DNA from: Hyphomicrobiales bacterium
Lineage (GTDB): Bacteria; Pseudomonadota; Alphaproteobacteria; Rhizobiales; Rhizobiaceae
Direction of reading: 5' to 3'
Length of the DNA stretch: 64,000 bases
Assembly (NCBI GenBank): GCA_900467185.1
Contig: UBPA01000013.1
Span: forward strand, 1 to 64,000
The translations under genes and the position numbers were made by a program. Numbering within the stretch: the first letter of the stretch is position 1; every line of letters starts with the position of its first letter. A model generated the notes under the pieces. That model was not told where the DNA came from. It saw only the letters and a list, made by a program, of their open reading frames with translations, and ran no database searches. This document shows, piece after piece, positions 40,265 to 50,503 of this stretch.

Positions 40265-40897
40265 ATGGTTGTTACCTCGCGCGCGTACACCCCCGCTGAA
40301 GCGGCAGCTGTCAGCGAAGTTGCGGTCAAGTCGGTGCACAATGCCATCGACAAACGCATCATTGCCACGCCTCCTGTCGGCCGTGACCGTAGAATGCTTA
40401 ACGATCAGGATTTGCTACAGCTGAAGCTATGGTATGGCGTCGGATCGATTCTCTCTGCCGAGCGGCGCAAACGTCTGTTCGATACGATCGATGAGAATCC
40501 CGAGGCTGATACTGTTAGGGCGGACGACTTTCTGATTATCGACGTTGCGCGGGCAAGAGAGCAACTCGCGGCCCGCGCTGAAGCGCTCAGAGAAGCCGAG
40601 CAGATGATACAGAAAGTCAAGGGCGTGATGGGTGGTGAGCCTGTCTTCAACAAGACGCGGGTCCCCGTTCGAACAATCGCTGCCATGAGAGCTCAGGGCG
40701 CCAGCACGCTGGAAATCGTCGAAGGTTATCCCTCGCTCACGGCCCGTATGATCGATCTTGCGGAAATCTGGGCTGCGGCGCACCCAGCCCGAGGACGGCC
40801 GCGCAAGCTTTCCGAGTTGGGTTTGAAGGTTAAATCCACGACGCGTTTGCCTCTTCGCCAGGTAAAAGCCACCGAACCCTCCGGCGCAAATTCGTGA
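40265..40897 (+). CDS. DUF433-family antitoxin
   Basis: 210 residues from ATG 40265, preceded by AAGGAG. N-terminal HTH-like region (YTPAEAAAVSEVAVKSVHNA), then the C-terminal DUF433 (VFNKTRVPVRTIAAMRAQGA, EIVEGYPSLTARMIDLAEIW). DUF433 proteins are antitoxins of DUF5615 (PIN-like) toxins. The toxin frame overlaps its stop as GTGA. Inserted between traM and traH, probably as a plasmid-stability module. Confidence 0.83.
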   Translation: MVVTSRAYTPAEAAAVSEVAVKSVHNAIDKRIIATPPVGRDRRMLNDQDLLQLKLWYGVGSILSAERRKRLFDTIDENPEADTVRADDFLIIDVARAREQLAARAEALREAEQMIQKVKGVMGGEPVFNKTRVPVRTIAAMRAQGASTLEIVEGYPSLTARMIDLAEIWAAAHPARGRPRKLSELGLKVKSTTRLPLRQVKATEPSGANS

Positions 40898-41270
40898 AAT
40901 TTCTGATCGATGAATGCCTTCATACGTCGCTCGTGGCGGTGGCAGGCGAACACGGCCACGATTGTTTCCATGTCAACTGGCTTGGATTGAGCGGAGAAGC
41001 GGACTGGGATCTTATGCCTCGGATCGTTGAGGAGGACTTTACGTTCGTCACGAACAATGCCCGTGCTTTCCGCAAGCTCTACGCCACGGAAACCTGCATG
41101 CTGGTCTTGTCATCATCGTGCCGCAGGTTCTTCCAGAACTTCAACGGCAGCTATTCGCCCTCACATTGCAGGATCTGGTTGAGCACGGGGAAATCGTCAA
41201 TGAAGTGATTGAAGTCCGCCTCGATGGAAACGAGGCTGTCCTCACCCGCTATTCTCTCCCCGGCGAATGA
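40894..41270 (+). pseudogene. DUF5615 (PIN-like) toxin, frameshifted
   Basis: GTG start at 40894. The first half is normal for the family (MKFLIDECLHTSLVAVAG, GLSGEADWDLMPRIVEEDF, FVTNNARAFRKLY). From about 41086 the expected continuation (LHAGLVIIVPQVLPELQRQL...) is in the minus-one frame and runs to a TGA at 41268-41270, so one base appears lost. As sequenced the product would be about 104 residues with an unrelated tail. The antitoxin next door is intact. A sequencing error is the main alternative. Confidence 0.8.
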
Positions 41271-41282
41271 GTCTTCGGCGCT

Positions 41283-41915
41283 TCACTTTCCGCCAATCCT
41301 TGAGAGGTCTACGCGCATTCCGGCGGCTCCCAAAGTCATATCCTTTGAGGGTTCGCCATCCACCTGCGATGGCGCCTCCGCGTCCACCCCCTCAATCGCG
41401 TCCTGTTTAACCGGCACGACCTGATTTGCGATCGCACCACCGGGGTCTTCCGCTTGAAACACCCCCACCCCTTCGAACTCACCCGTCCTCCAGGCATAGA
41501 CAGCATCCTCGAATATCTGCGGAAAGACCTCATCGTCCTTGGGGTACCCATACCACTTGGCGACAATGCGGAGAATTTTCGCAAACATCCGGGTACCCAC
41601 GCGCAGGTTCTCACACTTATCGACAAGTTCGACTGTCAGTTCTGAGGTATCTTTAACGCCGACACCTGCCGGAAACTGCGTTAAGCCGACGCGGACCACG
41701 GCTCGGCCAACATTCTCGCGGATGATGACGAGCGCTTCCTCCGCGGTTTTCGGCATGGGGACCAGGAACACGCGACTGCCGGATTTGACGGTAACGGTCA
41801 GCGGATCGGGCGCACCGACCACATCAACGAATTGCTCTACGATCGCAGGCTTCAATGAGGGGTCGGCGCATTGTTGGATCAAGGCAGCGTCCAGCATGAA
41901 GGCTCCGAAGTTCAC
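41283..41915 (-). CDS. traH: Conjugal transfer protein TraH
   Basis: 210-residue protein encoded last in the traAFBH set. It matches the Ti/rhizobial TraH type in place and in segments such as PAIVEQFVDVVGAPDPLTV and MFAKILRIVAKWYGYPKDD. Its function is not well defined. The start overlaps the traB stop by 4 nt (ATGA). Confidence 0.85.
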   Translation of the reverse strand: MNFGAFMLDAALIQQCADPSLKPAIVEQFVDVVGAPDPLTVTVKSGSRVFLVPMPKTAEEALVIIRENVGRAVVRVGLTQFPAGVGVKDTSELTVELVDKCENLRVGTRMFAKILRIVAKWYGYPKDDEVFPQIFEDAVYAWRTGEFEGVGVFQAEDPGGAIANQVVPVKQDAIEGVDAEAPSQVDGEPSKDMTLGAAGMRVDLSRIGGK

Positions 41916-43075
41916 GTGTTGAAGGAAATGACGAGGGGTTTAGCAAACAGGCGTGCCCAGGCAGCGACGCTCGCGCGCTGGATGTCAACGATCGACGTGC
42001 CCACCGTCCACCAGCCATTGCCGACAGCAAGAATGGTGTCAGGATCTTGCAGCATCGATTGCAGCACGGGCCAGACAATCAGTTGTTCGTAGCAAATGAG
42101 CGGCGCAATCCGCACGCCATTCAAATTAACGACGGGATTGGCAAAGACGTCTGCCCGCGCGCCGCCACCCTGACCAAACCAGGCGCGCCACGGCTGCCAC
42201 ATCGACCAGGGCACCGGCATGCGCTCCCGATAGAGGACCTCGCCGCCCCGGGCGGAGATCCCGACCAAGACATTGTCGTATCCGTCGTCGGTGATCACCG
42301 TCGCTCCGACGATTGCGGTTGCGGAGATGCCGTTGAGGTCCTGAACCCACAGCCGCGCAACCGTCGGCGTCCAAACGCCGAGCGTACTTTCCGGGAGGGC
42401 TACGAAGGTCGCTTCGTTGGAAGCGGCGTCTCGCACGATCCGGATCAGATCTCGATGACGTTGAAGCCCGGCTTCGCGCCCAAGCGATGAACCCAGATCA
42501 AGATCGACACCACTCCATCCATCCGGCAAGACCGGATCGTTCCAGATTACCGCCGACCAGAGCCATGCACCCGAAATCGCGATGAAGACGGAGGGCCAAA
42601 TCCGAGTTACGAGACCCGTTAGTCCGGCCGTCATGGCGGCGATCCCCCACCATCCCCAGGAGGCAAAGAGGACGCCGGCGCTGGTGATCGGATGCGCCCA
42701 GCCGGTTATCCCAAATGGAGGAACCGCCATCAGCACGGCCGCAATGAGATAGCAGAACGGGCGCGCCCGCGCATTGGCAGTCCAAAGGATCGTATGCACC
42801 ACAACAAAGCTCAATGATGCGCAAAGCCAGAGCAGCAGTCCCGGCGAGAGATCGGACTGGTAGAAGGCTACGACGCCCTGCGGCAGACCTCTCGATGCAG
42901 CAAGGAAATACCCGGCCGAAATCATCGCAGCGGTCTTTCGACTTGTGGACATCGACCACAGAACCGGGAACAGGAGCGAGACCGGCAGAAGCAAAACGAC
43001 ACCGCTCCATGCGATCCAGCCGGTCGCGACTGACAGTCCGACAAGCACCGCCGGCCGGGCGCGTTTATGGCGCAT
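41912..43075 (-). CDS. traB: TraB, nitrilase-superfamily conjugal transfer protein
   Basis: 387 residues from ATG 43075, whose overlap with the traF end is 11 nt; longer in-frame starts would lie inside traF. Several N-terminal TM helices (about 10-180) are followed by a carbon-nitrogen hydrolase fold similar to apolipoprotein N-acyltransferase: Glu in ALPESTLGVW, Lys/Arg region RMPVPWSMWQPW and Cys in APLICYEQ. On Ti plasmids TraB is needed for full transfer efficiency. Confidence 0.9.
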   Translation of the reverse strand: MRHKRARPAVLVGLSVATGWIAWSGVVLLLPVSLLFPVLWSMSTSRKTAAMISAGYFLAASRGLPQGVVAFYQSDLSPGLLLWLCASLSFVVVHTILWTANARARPFCYLIAAVLMAVPPFGITGWAHPITSAGVLFASWGWWGIAAMTAGLTGLVTRIWPSVFIAISGAWLWSAVIWNDPVLPDGWSGVDLDLGSSLGREAGLQRHRDLIRIVRDAASNEATFVALPESTLGVWTPTVARLWVQDLNGISATAIVGATVITDDGYDNVLVGISARGGEVLYRERMPVPWSMWQPWRAWFGQGGGARADVFANPVVNLNGVRIAPLICYEQLIVWPVLQSMLQDPDTILAVGNGWWTVGTSIVDIQRASVAAWARLFAKPLVISFNT

Positions 43076-43631
43076 AGGTCCATACCTCCTTGGCCAGTCC
43101 GAGAATGCCGGATGCGGGAATGGGACCGAAGTACCGGGAGTCGAACGAGCCGATGAACGTCGAGTGGACAAAGACATGCCCAGCCGGGATGATACGGCCA
43201 CTGAAGCGTTCCAGGGCACGATTCTCGCCATCGACCGATGAGACATTGGACCCTTGCACGGCGTGGCCCACGATCCAGACATCGGCACCAACCGCGACGT
43301 TCTGTCCTGCGACGCCAACGATCGTCTTGATGAAAGGTGCATAGCCTGCCGGGCAAAACCCGCGTCTCAGATATCCGCGCTCCCGCGCCTCGCGCATCGT
43401 TGCAGTCCCGGGTGGGCAGATGAACACAACATCGCCGACCGTGGCTGGCCGATCAAGCGGAACAATACGCCAGAGACCGAGCGGCTCGCTCGGTGTGAGA
43501 TTAATCCGAAATCCGCCGATCCATCCCAATGTAAAAGCCGAGAGCGCACAGATGCAGGCAGTCACGACAATTGCTGCCGCTGTCTTCCGGGGAGATCGCG
43601 TTGCTGTTTGCTGTTTCACGAGGTCGCTCAT
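43065..43631 (-). CDS. traF: TraF pilin-maturation peptidase (S26 family)
   Basis: 188 residues, one N-terminal TM segment then a signal-peptidase-like serine protease domain: SEPLGLWRIVPLDRPATVGD (Ser-Met/Leu-Gly type nucleophile region) and FIKTIVGVAGQNV (Lys region). In RP4, TraF processes and cyclises TrbC. Overlaps the end of traA by 4 nt. Confidence 0.92.
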   Translation of the reverse strand: MSDLVKQQTATRSPRKTAAAIVVTACICALSAFTLGWIGGFRINLTPSEPLGLWRIVPLDRPATVGDVVFICPPGTATMREARERGYLRRGFCPAGYAPFIKTIVGVAGQNVAVGADVWIVGHAVQGSNVSSVDGENRALERFSGRIIPAGHVFVHSTFIGSFDSRYFGPIPASGILGLAKEVWTYAP

Positions 43632-46600
43632 TTTAGGAACAGTCCCTTGGCCTGGTTCTGGCGGAGGACTTGTCCCTGACTGACGCTCTCCGTCGCACGC
43701 TCATGGGCTGCGAGCTGCTGTATGGTCCGCATCGCGTTCCAAGACGACTGCACCTCAGATTTCTGGCCCGACGACATGCCCGATGTGATGGATTTGAACG
43801 CTTCACCGTTCGGCTCCTTGGCGGCAACACCGAGGAAGGCTCTTTCGCCAAACCGGTCGCGCACGGCCTTGGCGAACCCTTCGAGTTCCGCCTTCACCAT
43901 TTTGTCGGCAAGGGTGAATTCGAGGCCAGCGGGAAGGTCATTGCGATCGATCGCATCACGAAACCGCTCAAGAGTATGTTTGGCGGATGGCGAAAGTGCC
44001 GGAATGTCGATCGACACCTTGAGACGAATTGCCCGTTCTTCGGCATCATATTTCCGCTCGGCCTCCGCCCGCGTTTGCAGATAACGCTCGATGTTTCGGG
44101 AAAGGGCCGGTGCATTGACCAGTGCGGTATCGCGCTCCTGCTTCTCCGCACGCCCGGCGAGGAGACCGGTCTTACCCTTCAGCGCGCCAAAGATCTCCGG
44201 TTGACTGGTGATCGTTGCCAAAGTCGATGTCGCCGCCGATTTGTCTTTTAGCATGGCATCGACATTGATCGCTTTAAAGGCACTCTCCGGATGCGCATAG
44301 ACGAGATGGAACCGGGTCGTGACGGCCTGCCATTGCTTCTTCAGCGCAGGATCGGCGGCAAGCCGGTCCTCGACGCTCTGCTCCAGCGATTTCTGGAATG
44401 TGGTGATGCCCGATACCATCGGTTTCGTCTCCATCATGGGGTTGGGGATCGCGGGTTTGGTGGTGTGCTTTAACCCAATCTTCGCGCCGACCGCGGTGAG
44501 ACGGCTTGCGAGATCGACGAGCTTTTGCTTCTGTCGGACGGTCCACTCCAGACGATCGCGGACAATGGTACGGGCGACATTGACGAGATGCAGACCGCGC
44601 GCATCGGCGAACCGCAAGGCGGCGCGATAGAAGGCGCCCTTCTCGTAGTCGAGCGTCGTTTCCTTCGAATTCTTGCGCGACAGAAGCGCGGTCAGCCCGC
44701 CCGCCTTGGCGAAAGATCTGGCGCCGTAATAGACGGCGAGATCTTCGCGGTGCCGGGTCATCGCCACATAGGTCAGGTGCCGATCGAGCGACAGGGAAGC
44801 CAGCACCTTGACCCGGTCGACGGTCGCACCCTGACTCTTGTGGATGGTGGTGGCATAGCCGTGATCGACATTATTATAGAAGCGCTGTTCGACCGTGATC
44901 TGACGGCTCTGATCGCCATCGCCGATCTCGGCAACAATGCGACCAGGCACTGCCTCGACGACCTTGGCCAGCATGCCGTTCTTGACGCCGAGCGAGCCCT
45001 CATTCTTGAGGAAGACGATCTGGTCGCCGGCGGCAAAATGACGATGGCCGTCCTCTGTCCTGAAGGCATGGCCATCTTCGATAATCCCGCGCTCGACCAG
45101 TTTGGCACGGGCGAGCGTGTTCAACATCCGGACATCGCGGCGAAGATGGGCCAGGATCAGCATCGTCTTCGCTGGATCGTAGTCCCGGTTCCAATCGGCG
45201 ATCAGGTTATCGACGGCTTCGGCCTTGAGGGTCGAACCCATCATTCGGCCTTCGGCGGCGTAAGAGGCGATCGCCTTGGCAATATTGCCACGAGCGAGAT
45301 CGAGGGAGGCATCGCGCATCCACTGCTCATGTTGGCGATAGATGGTTTCGAGCTCGGCGTAACCAATGCGCTCAGTGATGGCACGGAAGGCAGCACCAGC
45401 TTCGATCGGCTGAAGCTGTTCAGGATCGCCCACCAAGACAAGCTTTGCGCCGCTCACCGTCACCGCTTCCACGAGAAGCGCCATTTGCTTCGACGACACC
45501 ATGCCAGCCTCGTCCAGCACGAAGATCGTCTTGTCATCAAGCTGGTTCCGGCCCCGTTCCCAACGCAGCTCCCAAGACGACAATGTGCGCGAGGCGATCC
45601 CCGCCTCTTTCTCCAGTCCTTCGGCTGCTTTACCTGCCAATGCGCCGCCGACGACGCGGTAGCCAGCGGTCTCCCAGACCTCGCGTGCCGCCGTCATCAT
45701 GGTCGTCTTGCCAGAACCGGCGCGGCCGATCACGGCAGCGATCCGCGCGTTCCCCGCGACATGGCGGACCGCAACCTTCTGCTCGTCCGACAGACGCGCG
45801 TGGCGTGCGAACGTCGCATCGAACACGGCGCCTTGAACACCGTGAGAGGACCTGCTGTCGAGCCAAACCGCGCGGTTTGCCATCTCGGCTTCGAGCCGGA
45901 TCATGTCGCGCGTCGTATACCGCGCCGTCACCCGCATGCCGCTCGTAAAATCGAGCCGCTCCCTGTCGAGCCGCAAGACGTCCGGGTCCTGCATGATGCG
46001 AGCCATCAGGCTCTGAAACAGACCCGCATTGTCGATGTATCGATGCAGGACCTTGGCGACATCCCTGGTCTCGAAGACGCTCTTCTCCCGGGTGATGAGG
46101 TCGAGCACGATCGACGGCCTGCGCTGGATCCGCCGCGCATTTTCCGCGCGCCGCTCTTCCTGCAGTTCGATCCGCTCCAGCGTTGGCGACGGCATCGATG
46201 ACGAATCGGAAGCCTGTGTAGGCTTGCGGTCAATCGCCGTTGCGCCAACGCCAATATGGGTAGTGGGCACGAGCTCGATACCTTGCTTTTCGAAGGAACG
46301 GCCATCGATGCGAATGTCGAGCCCGGCAAGGGCAAGATGCTTGTTCTGGACGGCAAACCAGCCGCCGCGGAAAGCATTGAAATCGTCGGCGCTCCCTGCC
46401 CAAAGCTCATAGACGATCTTGCCAGCATCATTGCGCAGCGGCTTTCCGTCGGGGCCGACGACAGCGACCTTCTTGGCGCCAAACCCGTCCTCGGTCAGCG
46501 GACGCAGGGTCGTCATCAGATGCACATGCGGATTGCCGGGCGCGTCATGATAGACCCAGTCGGCCACCATCCCCTTCGACGTGATGTGATCGGCGATGAA

Positions 46601-46951
46601 GTCGCGCATCAGCTCGATGTTCTGGGCGGCCGAGAGCTCGAGCGGCAGGGCGATGGTGACGTCCTTGGCGAGTTGCGCGTCAGACCGTTTCTCGAAATCC
46701 TCCACCTTGTTCCAAAAGGCCTCCGAGGCACCGGCGACGGAGCGATCGGCGATCATCGAGCGCAGCCAGTCCGGCGCATCATCCGGTATAACGAACTCCT
46801 CGTGGAGGAGCCCCTGCTTCCGGCTGTAGTCAATCGAGCGCGCCTCCCGCTCGAACTCCATCTTGGCGCAGTGCCGGTAGGCCGCCGACAGCACCGCGCT
46901 GCGGCCGGAACCGCGGGCGACGATGCTAACTGAGAAATGCGGGACGGCCAC
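43628..46951 (-). CDS. traA: TraA relaxase/helicase (MobA/MobL family)
   Basis: 1107-residue DNA-processing enzyme. N-terminal MobA/MobL relaxase domain (about 1-250) with the His cluster in HDAPGNPHVHLMTTLRPL, followed by a RecD/TraI-like helicase: Walker A GRAGSGKTTMMTAA, Walker B FVLDEAGMVSSKQ and VTIHKSQGATVDRV motif VI region. A C-terminal helical tail with repeats of charged residues follows. It nicks the adjacent oriT and unwinds the transferred strand. First gene of traAFBH, divergent from traCDG. Confidence 0.96.
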   Translation of the reverse strand: MAVPHFSVSIVARGSGRSAVLSAAYRHCAKMEFEREARSIDYSRKQGLLHEEFVIPDDAPDWLRSMIADRSVAGASEAFWNKVEDFEKRSDAQLAKDVTIALPLELSAAQNIELMRDFIADHITSKGMVADWVYHDAPGNPHVHLMTTLRPLTEDGFGAKKVAVVGPDGKPLRNDAGKIVYELWAGSADDFNAFRGGWFAVQNKHLALAGLDIRIDGRSFEKQGIELVPTTHIGVGATAIDRKPTQASDSSSMPSPTLERIELQEERRAENARRIQRRPSIVLDLITREKSVFETRDVAKVLHRYIDNAGLFQSLMARIMQDPDVLRLDRERLDFTSGMRVTARYTTRDMIRLEAEMANRAVWLDSRSSHGVQGAVFDATFARHARLSDEQKVAVRHVAGNARIAAVIGRAGSGKTTMMTAAREVWETAGYRVVGGALAGKAAEGLEKEAGIASRTLSSWELRWERGRNQLDDKTIFVLDEAGMVSSKQMALLVEAVTVSGAKLVLVGDPEQLQPIEAGAAFRAITERIGYAELETIYRQHEQWMRDASLDLARGNIAKAIASYAAEGRMMGSTLKAEAVDNLIADWNRDYDPAKTMLILAHLRRDVRMLNTLARAKLVERGIIEDGHAFRTEDGHRHFAAGDQIVFLKNEGSLGVKNGMLAKVVEAVPGRIVAEIGDGDQSRQITVEQRFYNNVDHGYATTIHKSQGATVDRVKVLASLSLDRHLTYVAMTRHREDLAVYYGARSFAKAGGLTALLSRKNSKETTLDYEKGAFYRAALRFADARGLHLVNVARTIVRDRLEWTVRQKQKLVDLASRLTAVGAKIGLKHTTKPAIPNPMMETKPMVSGITTFQKSLEQSVEDRLAADPALKKQWQAVTTRFHLVYAHPESAFKAINVDAMLKDKSAATSTLATITSQPEIFGALKGKTGLLAGRAEKQERDTALVNAPALSRNIERYLQTRAEAERKYDAEERAIRLKVSIDIPALSPSAKHTLERFRDAIDRNDLPAGLEFTLADKMVKAELEGFAKAVRDRFGERAFLGVAAKEPNGEAFKSITSGMSSGQKSEVQSSWNAMRTIQQLAAHERATESVSQGQVLRQNQAKGLFLK

Positions 46952-47043
46952 GGCGGAATTCCTTCTTAGGTGCGAATGAAATCAACAGCTTGTTCGCAAG
47001 AAGCGGCCCCGCCAGGGCACTGACAGCAGGGCGTCGCGATAGC

Positions 47044-47084
47044 GACGTATAATTGCGCCCTTGGAAGCCGTCCTTGCGAACGGC
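47044..47084. other. oriT, Q/RSF1010-like nick region
   Basis: The sequence GACGTATAATTGCGCCCTTG is the Ti-type oriT core; GCGCCCT is the conserved part of the RSF1010-family nick site. It is followed by the inverted repeat GCCGT (47067-47071) / ACGGC (47080-47084). It lies in the traA-traC divergent gap, exactly where Ti plasmids have oriT. Confidence 0.85.
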
Positions 47085-47117
47085 TGGGATCATTCATCAA
47101 AGCATCGCCCTTGGCGA

Positions 47118-47131
47118 TTGTAGGATTCACA
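47118..47131 (+). promoter_or_regulatory. Candidate tra box in the traA/traC intergenic region
   Basis: TTGTAGGATTCACA carries the same TGTAGGATTC as the traI-proximal dyad, with a weaker right half. It is 75 bp before traC and downstream of oriT, so TraR could drive traCDG and possibly traAFBH from here. Confidence 0.5.
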
Positions 47132-47205
47132 GTAGTGCGTTCCGCGTTCCGCTCTGGAATTCTCACCGCGAAAGACGCGTTCTCTCGGCAAGGAGACAAT
47201 CGGAA

Positions 47206-47511
47206 ATGAAGAAACCATCCTCGAAAATCCGCGAAGAAATCGCCAGGCTGCAGGACCAGCTAAAGCATGCGGAGACACGGGAAGCCGAGCGGATTGGACG
47301 CATCGCCCTCAAATCAGGTCTTGGCGATTTCGACATCGACGAGACGGAGCTGCAGGCAGCCTTCGAGGACGTGGCCAAAAGGTTTCGACAGAACCAGGGA
47401 TCGGACAAGAGCAGATCGACCGGGAAGGAGAGGGGAGGCGCAAGCACCCCTCCCGCGGAAACGGCGCCCGTCTCGCCTGGTGCGGCTCAGGGCAGCAGTA
47501 GCGAGGCTTGA
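47206..47511 (+). CDS. traC: TraC, oriT-associated accessory protein
   Basis: 101 residues; ATG 47206 follows AAGGAGACAATCGGAA. Helical N-terminus ([20 protein letters not shown]), which in Ti TraC-type proteins is a small accessory factor for DNA processing; low-complexity Ser/Ala/Pro tail. First of traCDG, next to oriT. Confidence 0.9.
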   Translation: MKKPSSKIREEIARLQDQLKHAETREAERIGRIALKSGLGDFDIDETELQAAFEDVAKRFRQNQGSDKSRSTGKERGGASTPPAETAPVSPGAAQGSSSEA

Positions 47512-47515
47512 GCGC

Positions 47516-47731
47516 ATGAGTCGGAACGTCACATCGGAAGCACGCAAGAAGGACACGCGCGAAAAGATCGCGCTTGGAGGTCTGATCGTCAAAGCTGGGC
47601 TTCGCTACGAAAAGCGCGCGCTGTTGCTGGGCGCGCTCATCGACCTTGATCGCCGCCTCAAGTCTGACGACAACGAGCGGGCACGTCTGACGTCTATCGG
47701 CGCGGAGGCCTTCGGCAATGACGGGCACTAG
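47516..47731 (+). CDS. traD: TraD accessory protein
   Basis: 71 residues, exactly the usual TraD length on Ti plasmids. Conserved core [20 protein letters not shown]. Starts 5 nt after the traC stop and overlaps traG by 14 nt. Confidence 0.92.
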   Translation: MSRNVTSEARKKDTREKIALGGLIVKAGLRYEKRALLLGALIDLDRRLKSDDNERARLTSIGAEAFGNDGH

Positions 47732-49673
47732 GTTCGTACTCCTCATCATGCCGGTCGTGTTGATGCTCGTCATCACCCTTAGCCTGACCGGGATGGAAAC
47801 CTGGCTTGCGGGCTTCGGCAAGACGGAGGCAGCAAGGCTTACCCTTGGGCGTGCCGGCATCGCGGGGCCGTATGTCGCCGCTGCGGCGATTGGGGTGGTG
47901 TTCCTGTTTGCCTCGGCCGGATCAATGAACATCCGTTTTACCGGGTGGGGCGTCGTTGCCGGCTGTGCCGTGGTGATGCTGATAGCCGCGCTGCGTGAGG
48001 GAGCCCGACTTGCAGCGTTCGCCGAAAACCTGCCATCAGGCCAATCCGTGACCGCTTTCCTCGACCCGGCCACGGTGATCGGCGCTGCCGCCGCCCTGAT
48101 CGTCGGCTGTTTCGCGATGCGCGTCGGTGTCATTGGCAATGCAGCCTTCGCACGATCCGAGCCGAAGCGCATCAGGGGCAAACGCGCCCTGCACGGCGAG
48201 GCCGATTGGATGAAACTGAACGATGCCGCAAAGCTGTTTCCCGAGGGGGGCGGCATCGTCATCGGCGAGCGCTACCGCGTCGATCGGGACAGCACCGCGG
48301 CCGTGTCGTTTCGCGCCGACAGTCCCGAGACCTGGGGGGCGGGTGGCAGGTCGCCACTGCTTTGCTTCGATGGTTCGTTCGGCTCGTCGCATGGGGTCGT
48401 CTTTGCCGGTTCCGGGGGTTTCAAGACGACGTCCGTGACGATCCCGACGGCGCTGAAATGGGGCGGGTCACTGGTCGTCCTCGACCCGTCGAACGAAGTC
48501 GCACCCATGGTCGCGGATCACCGTGGCAAGGCCGGACGGGATGTCCATATCCTCGATCCGAAAATTCCCGGCGCAGGCTTGAACGTGCTCGACTGGATTG
48601 GTCGTCACGGCGGCAGCAAGGAGGAGGATATCGCAGCCGTCGCGTCCTGGATCATGAGCGACAGTGGCCGGGCAACCGGCGTGCGCGACGACTTCTTCCG
48701 GGCATCCGGCCTGCAGTTGCTGACCGCCATGATTGCCGATGTCTGCCTGTCGGGACACACGGAAGCGAAGGATCAGACGCTGCGCCAGGTTCGCCAGAAC
48801 CTCGCAGAGCCGGAGCCGAAACTGCGCGAACGGCTGGAAAAGATCCATGCCAATTCGAAATCGGACTTCGTGAAGGAAAACGTTGCGGCCTTCGTCAACA
48901 TGACTCCGGAGACATTCAGCGGCGTCTATGCCAATGCGGTGAAGGAAACCCACTGGTTATCCTATCCCAACTACGCAGCACTCGTGTCGGGATCGAGTTT
49001 CTCGACCGAAGATATCGCCAACGATACGGTCGATGTCTTCATCAACATCGACCTCAGGACACTGGAGACCCATTCGGGGCTGGCGCGCGTCATTATCGGT
49101 TCTTTCCTGAACGCGATCTACAATCGAGATGGAGTTATGAAAGGCCGAGCGCTTTTCCTGCTCGATGAGGCCGCGCGGCTCGGCTACTTGCGAATCCTTG
49201 AGACCGCGCGGGATGCCGGGCGCAAATATGGCATCACGCTGACGCTGATCTTCCAGTCGATCGGACAGATGCGCGAAACCTATGGCGGTCGCGATGCGTC
49301 GAGCAAATGGTTCGAGAGCGTGAGCTGGATCAGCTTTTCGGCCATCAACGATCCGGAGACCGCCGATTACATCTCAAGGCGCTGCGGGATGACGACCGTG
49401 GAGATCGATCAGGTCAGCCGCAGCTTCCAGTCGAAGGGTTCCTCTCGGACACGATCGAAGCTCTTGGCGAGCCGGCCGTTGATCCAGCCGCATGAAGTTC
49501 TGCGCATGCGGGCTGACGAACAGATCGTTTTTACCGCCGGCAATCCGCCGCTTCGATGCGGTCGTTCTATCTGGTTTCGCCGTGACGACATGAAAAGCTG
49601 TGTCGGTCAGAACCGGTTCCATCCTGGGGCGACTGCGCCGATATCCGCATCGGCGCCAACGAGAACAAAATAA
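47718..49673 (+). CDS. traG: TraG coupling protein (VirD4 family)
   Basis: 651-residue T4 coupling protein linking the relaxosome to the Trb channel. Three to four N-terminal TM segments, then the P-loop [20 protein letters not shown], Walker [14 protein letters not shown] and the all-alpha domain region. Length and motifs fit a complete protein. Confidence 0.96.
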   Translation: MTGTRFVLLIMPVVLMLVITLSLTGMETWLAGFGKTEAARLTLGRAGIAGPYVAAAAIGVVFLFASAGSMNIRFTGWGVVAGCAVVMLIAALREGARLAAFAENLPSGQSVTAFLDPATVIGAAAALIVGCFAMRVGVIGNAAFARSEPKRIRGKRALHGEADWMKLNDAAKLFPEGGGIVIGERYRVDRDSTAAVSFRADSPETWGAGGRSPLLCFDGSFGSSHGVVFAGSGGFKTTSVTIPTALKWGGSLVVLDPSNEVAPMVADHRGKAGRDVHILDPKIPGAGLNVLDWIGRHGGSKEEDIAAVASWIMSDSGRATGVRDDFFRASGLQLLTAMIADVCLSGHTEAKDQTLRQVRQNLAEPEPKLRERLEKIHANSKSDFVKENVAAFVNMTPETFSGVYANAVKETHWLSYPNYAALVSGSSFSTEDIANDTVDVFINIDLRTLETHSGLARVIIGSFLNAIYNRDGVMKGRALFLLDEAARLGYLRILETARDAGRKYGITLTLIFQSIGQMRETYGGRDASSKWFESVSWISFSAINDPETADYISRRCGMTTVEIDQVSRSFQSKGSSRTRSKLLASRPLIQPHEVLRMRADEQIVFTAGNPPLRCGRSIWFRRDDMKSCVGQNRFHPGATAPISASAPTRTK

Positions 49674-49675
49674 AC

Positions 49676-50179
49676 ATGACACACAGGATCAGATGGTGCG
49701 AAGGCGCGAAAAATACCGGTGTGGCGATGTTAGTCGCGATCGCATTCGGTGCGGCGTATACAGGTTTGGGCGTCGATCTTGGTGTTGCCGCTTCGACTGT
49801 GATGGCTTCGCCGCCTGCGCCGGACAGGTTGTCGGCCCAGTTCTCGCTCTGTGGGGAAAGCCGTCGGGTGAACTGCGTTGTCGATGGCGATACGTTCTGG
49901 TTTCAGCCAAAGAAAATCCGCATTGCCGACATCGATGCGCCGGAACTCACCCCACCTCGATGCGAAGCCGAGCGCGCGAAAGGGATGGCAGCGAAGCGAC
50001 GGCTCCTTGCTCTTCTCAACGCCGGAACATTCTCGATTGTCTCCAATGGCAGAAAGGAGGATCGGTACGGTCGAGAGCTGAGAACCGTCACAAGGAATGG
50101 CCTCTCGATTGGGGACATTCTGGTGGCGGAGCGTCTCGCGCGCCGATGGGATGGTGGACGGCAACCTTGGTGCGACTGA
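49676..50179 (+). CDS. Thermonuclease (SNase-like) family protein
   Basis: 167 residues, membrane or secretion signal at the N-terminus (about 16-45), then a staphylococcal-nuclease OB fold: VVDGDTFWF (calcium Asp), RIADIDAPEL (Arg and Glu) and EDRYGRELRTV (second Arg). Starts 3 nt after traG, likely co-transcribed. Role in transfer is unknown; such genes often follow traG. Confidence 0.85.
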   Translation: MTHRIRWCEGAKNTGVAMLVAIAFGAAYTGLGVDLGVAASTVMASPPAPDRLSAQFSLCGESRRVNCVVDGDTFWFQPKKIRIADIDAPELTPPRCEAERAKGMAAKRRLLALLNAGTFSIVSNGRKEDRYGRELRTVTRNGLSIGDILVAERLARRWDGGRQPWCD

Positions 50180-50503
50180 ACCCATCGGCGGCGCCTTGAT
50201 ATCGTTCCGTGTCGCAGTCGGATGTGTGCATGCACGGCGCTCGCATCGTGCAGTTTCTCATCGCTTGTATTTCGCCAAGTCGGGCAAGCGATCACTCGTT
50301 GCGCTCTCTCGACTGCGAGAGGATCGTCACCGAATGGCCGAAACCGCATTGCGGGTTCCGTGAGCACAGCGAGGAGAGCCGTGCGTCAAAGTCGTCTTGC
50401 CTGAACACGGGACTTTGATTGCATCACAACAATGAATCAATTGGTCCAGAGTGATTCAAAAGTCTCGTTGGACGGGTAATGCAGCATCGGCGAATCTATC
50501 GGC
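50180..50503. other. Intergenic region
   Basis: No gene supported in about 320 nt. Composition is near average; no repeat or terminator was recognised. Confidence 0.3.

Noticed and set aside
41912..43342. Longer traB beginning inside traF
   Set aside because: The first 89 residues would be an out-of-frame reading of traF; ATG 43075 begins the hydrophobic TraB N-terminus.
44525..46201. Very long open frame (558 codons) antisense to traA
   Set aside because: It lies fully inside a relaxase gene with strong motifs; high GC leaves the opposite strand open. No ribosome binding site or family features.
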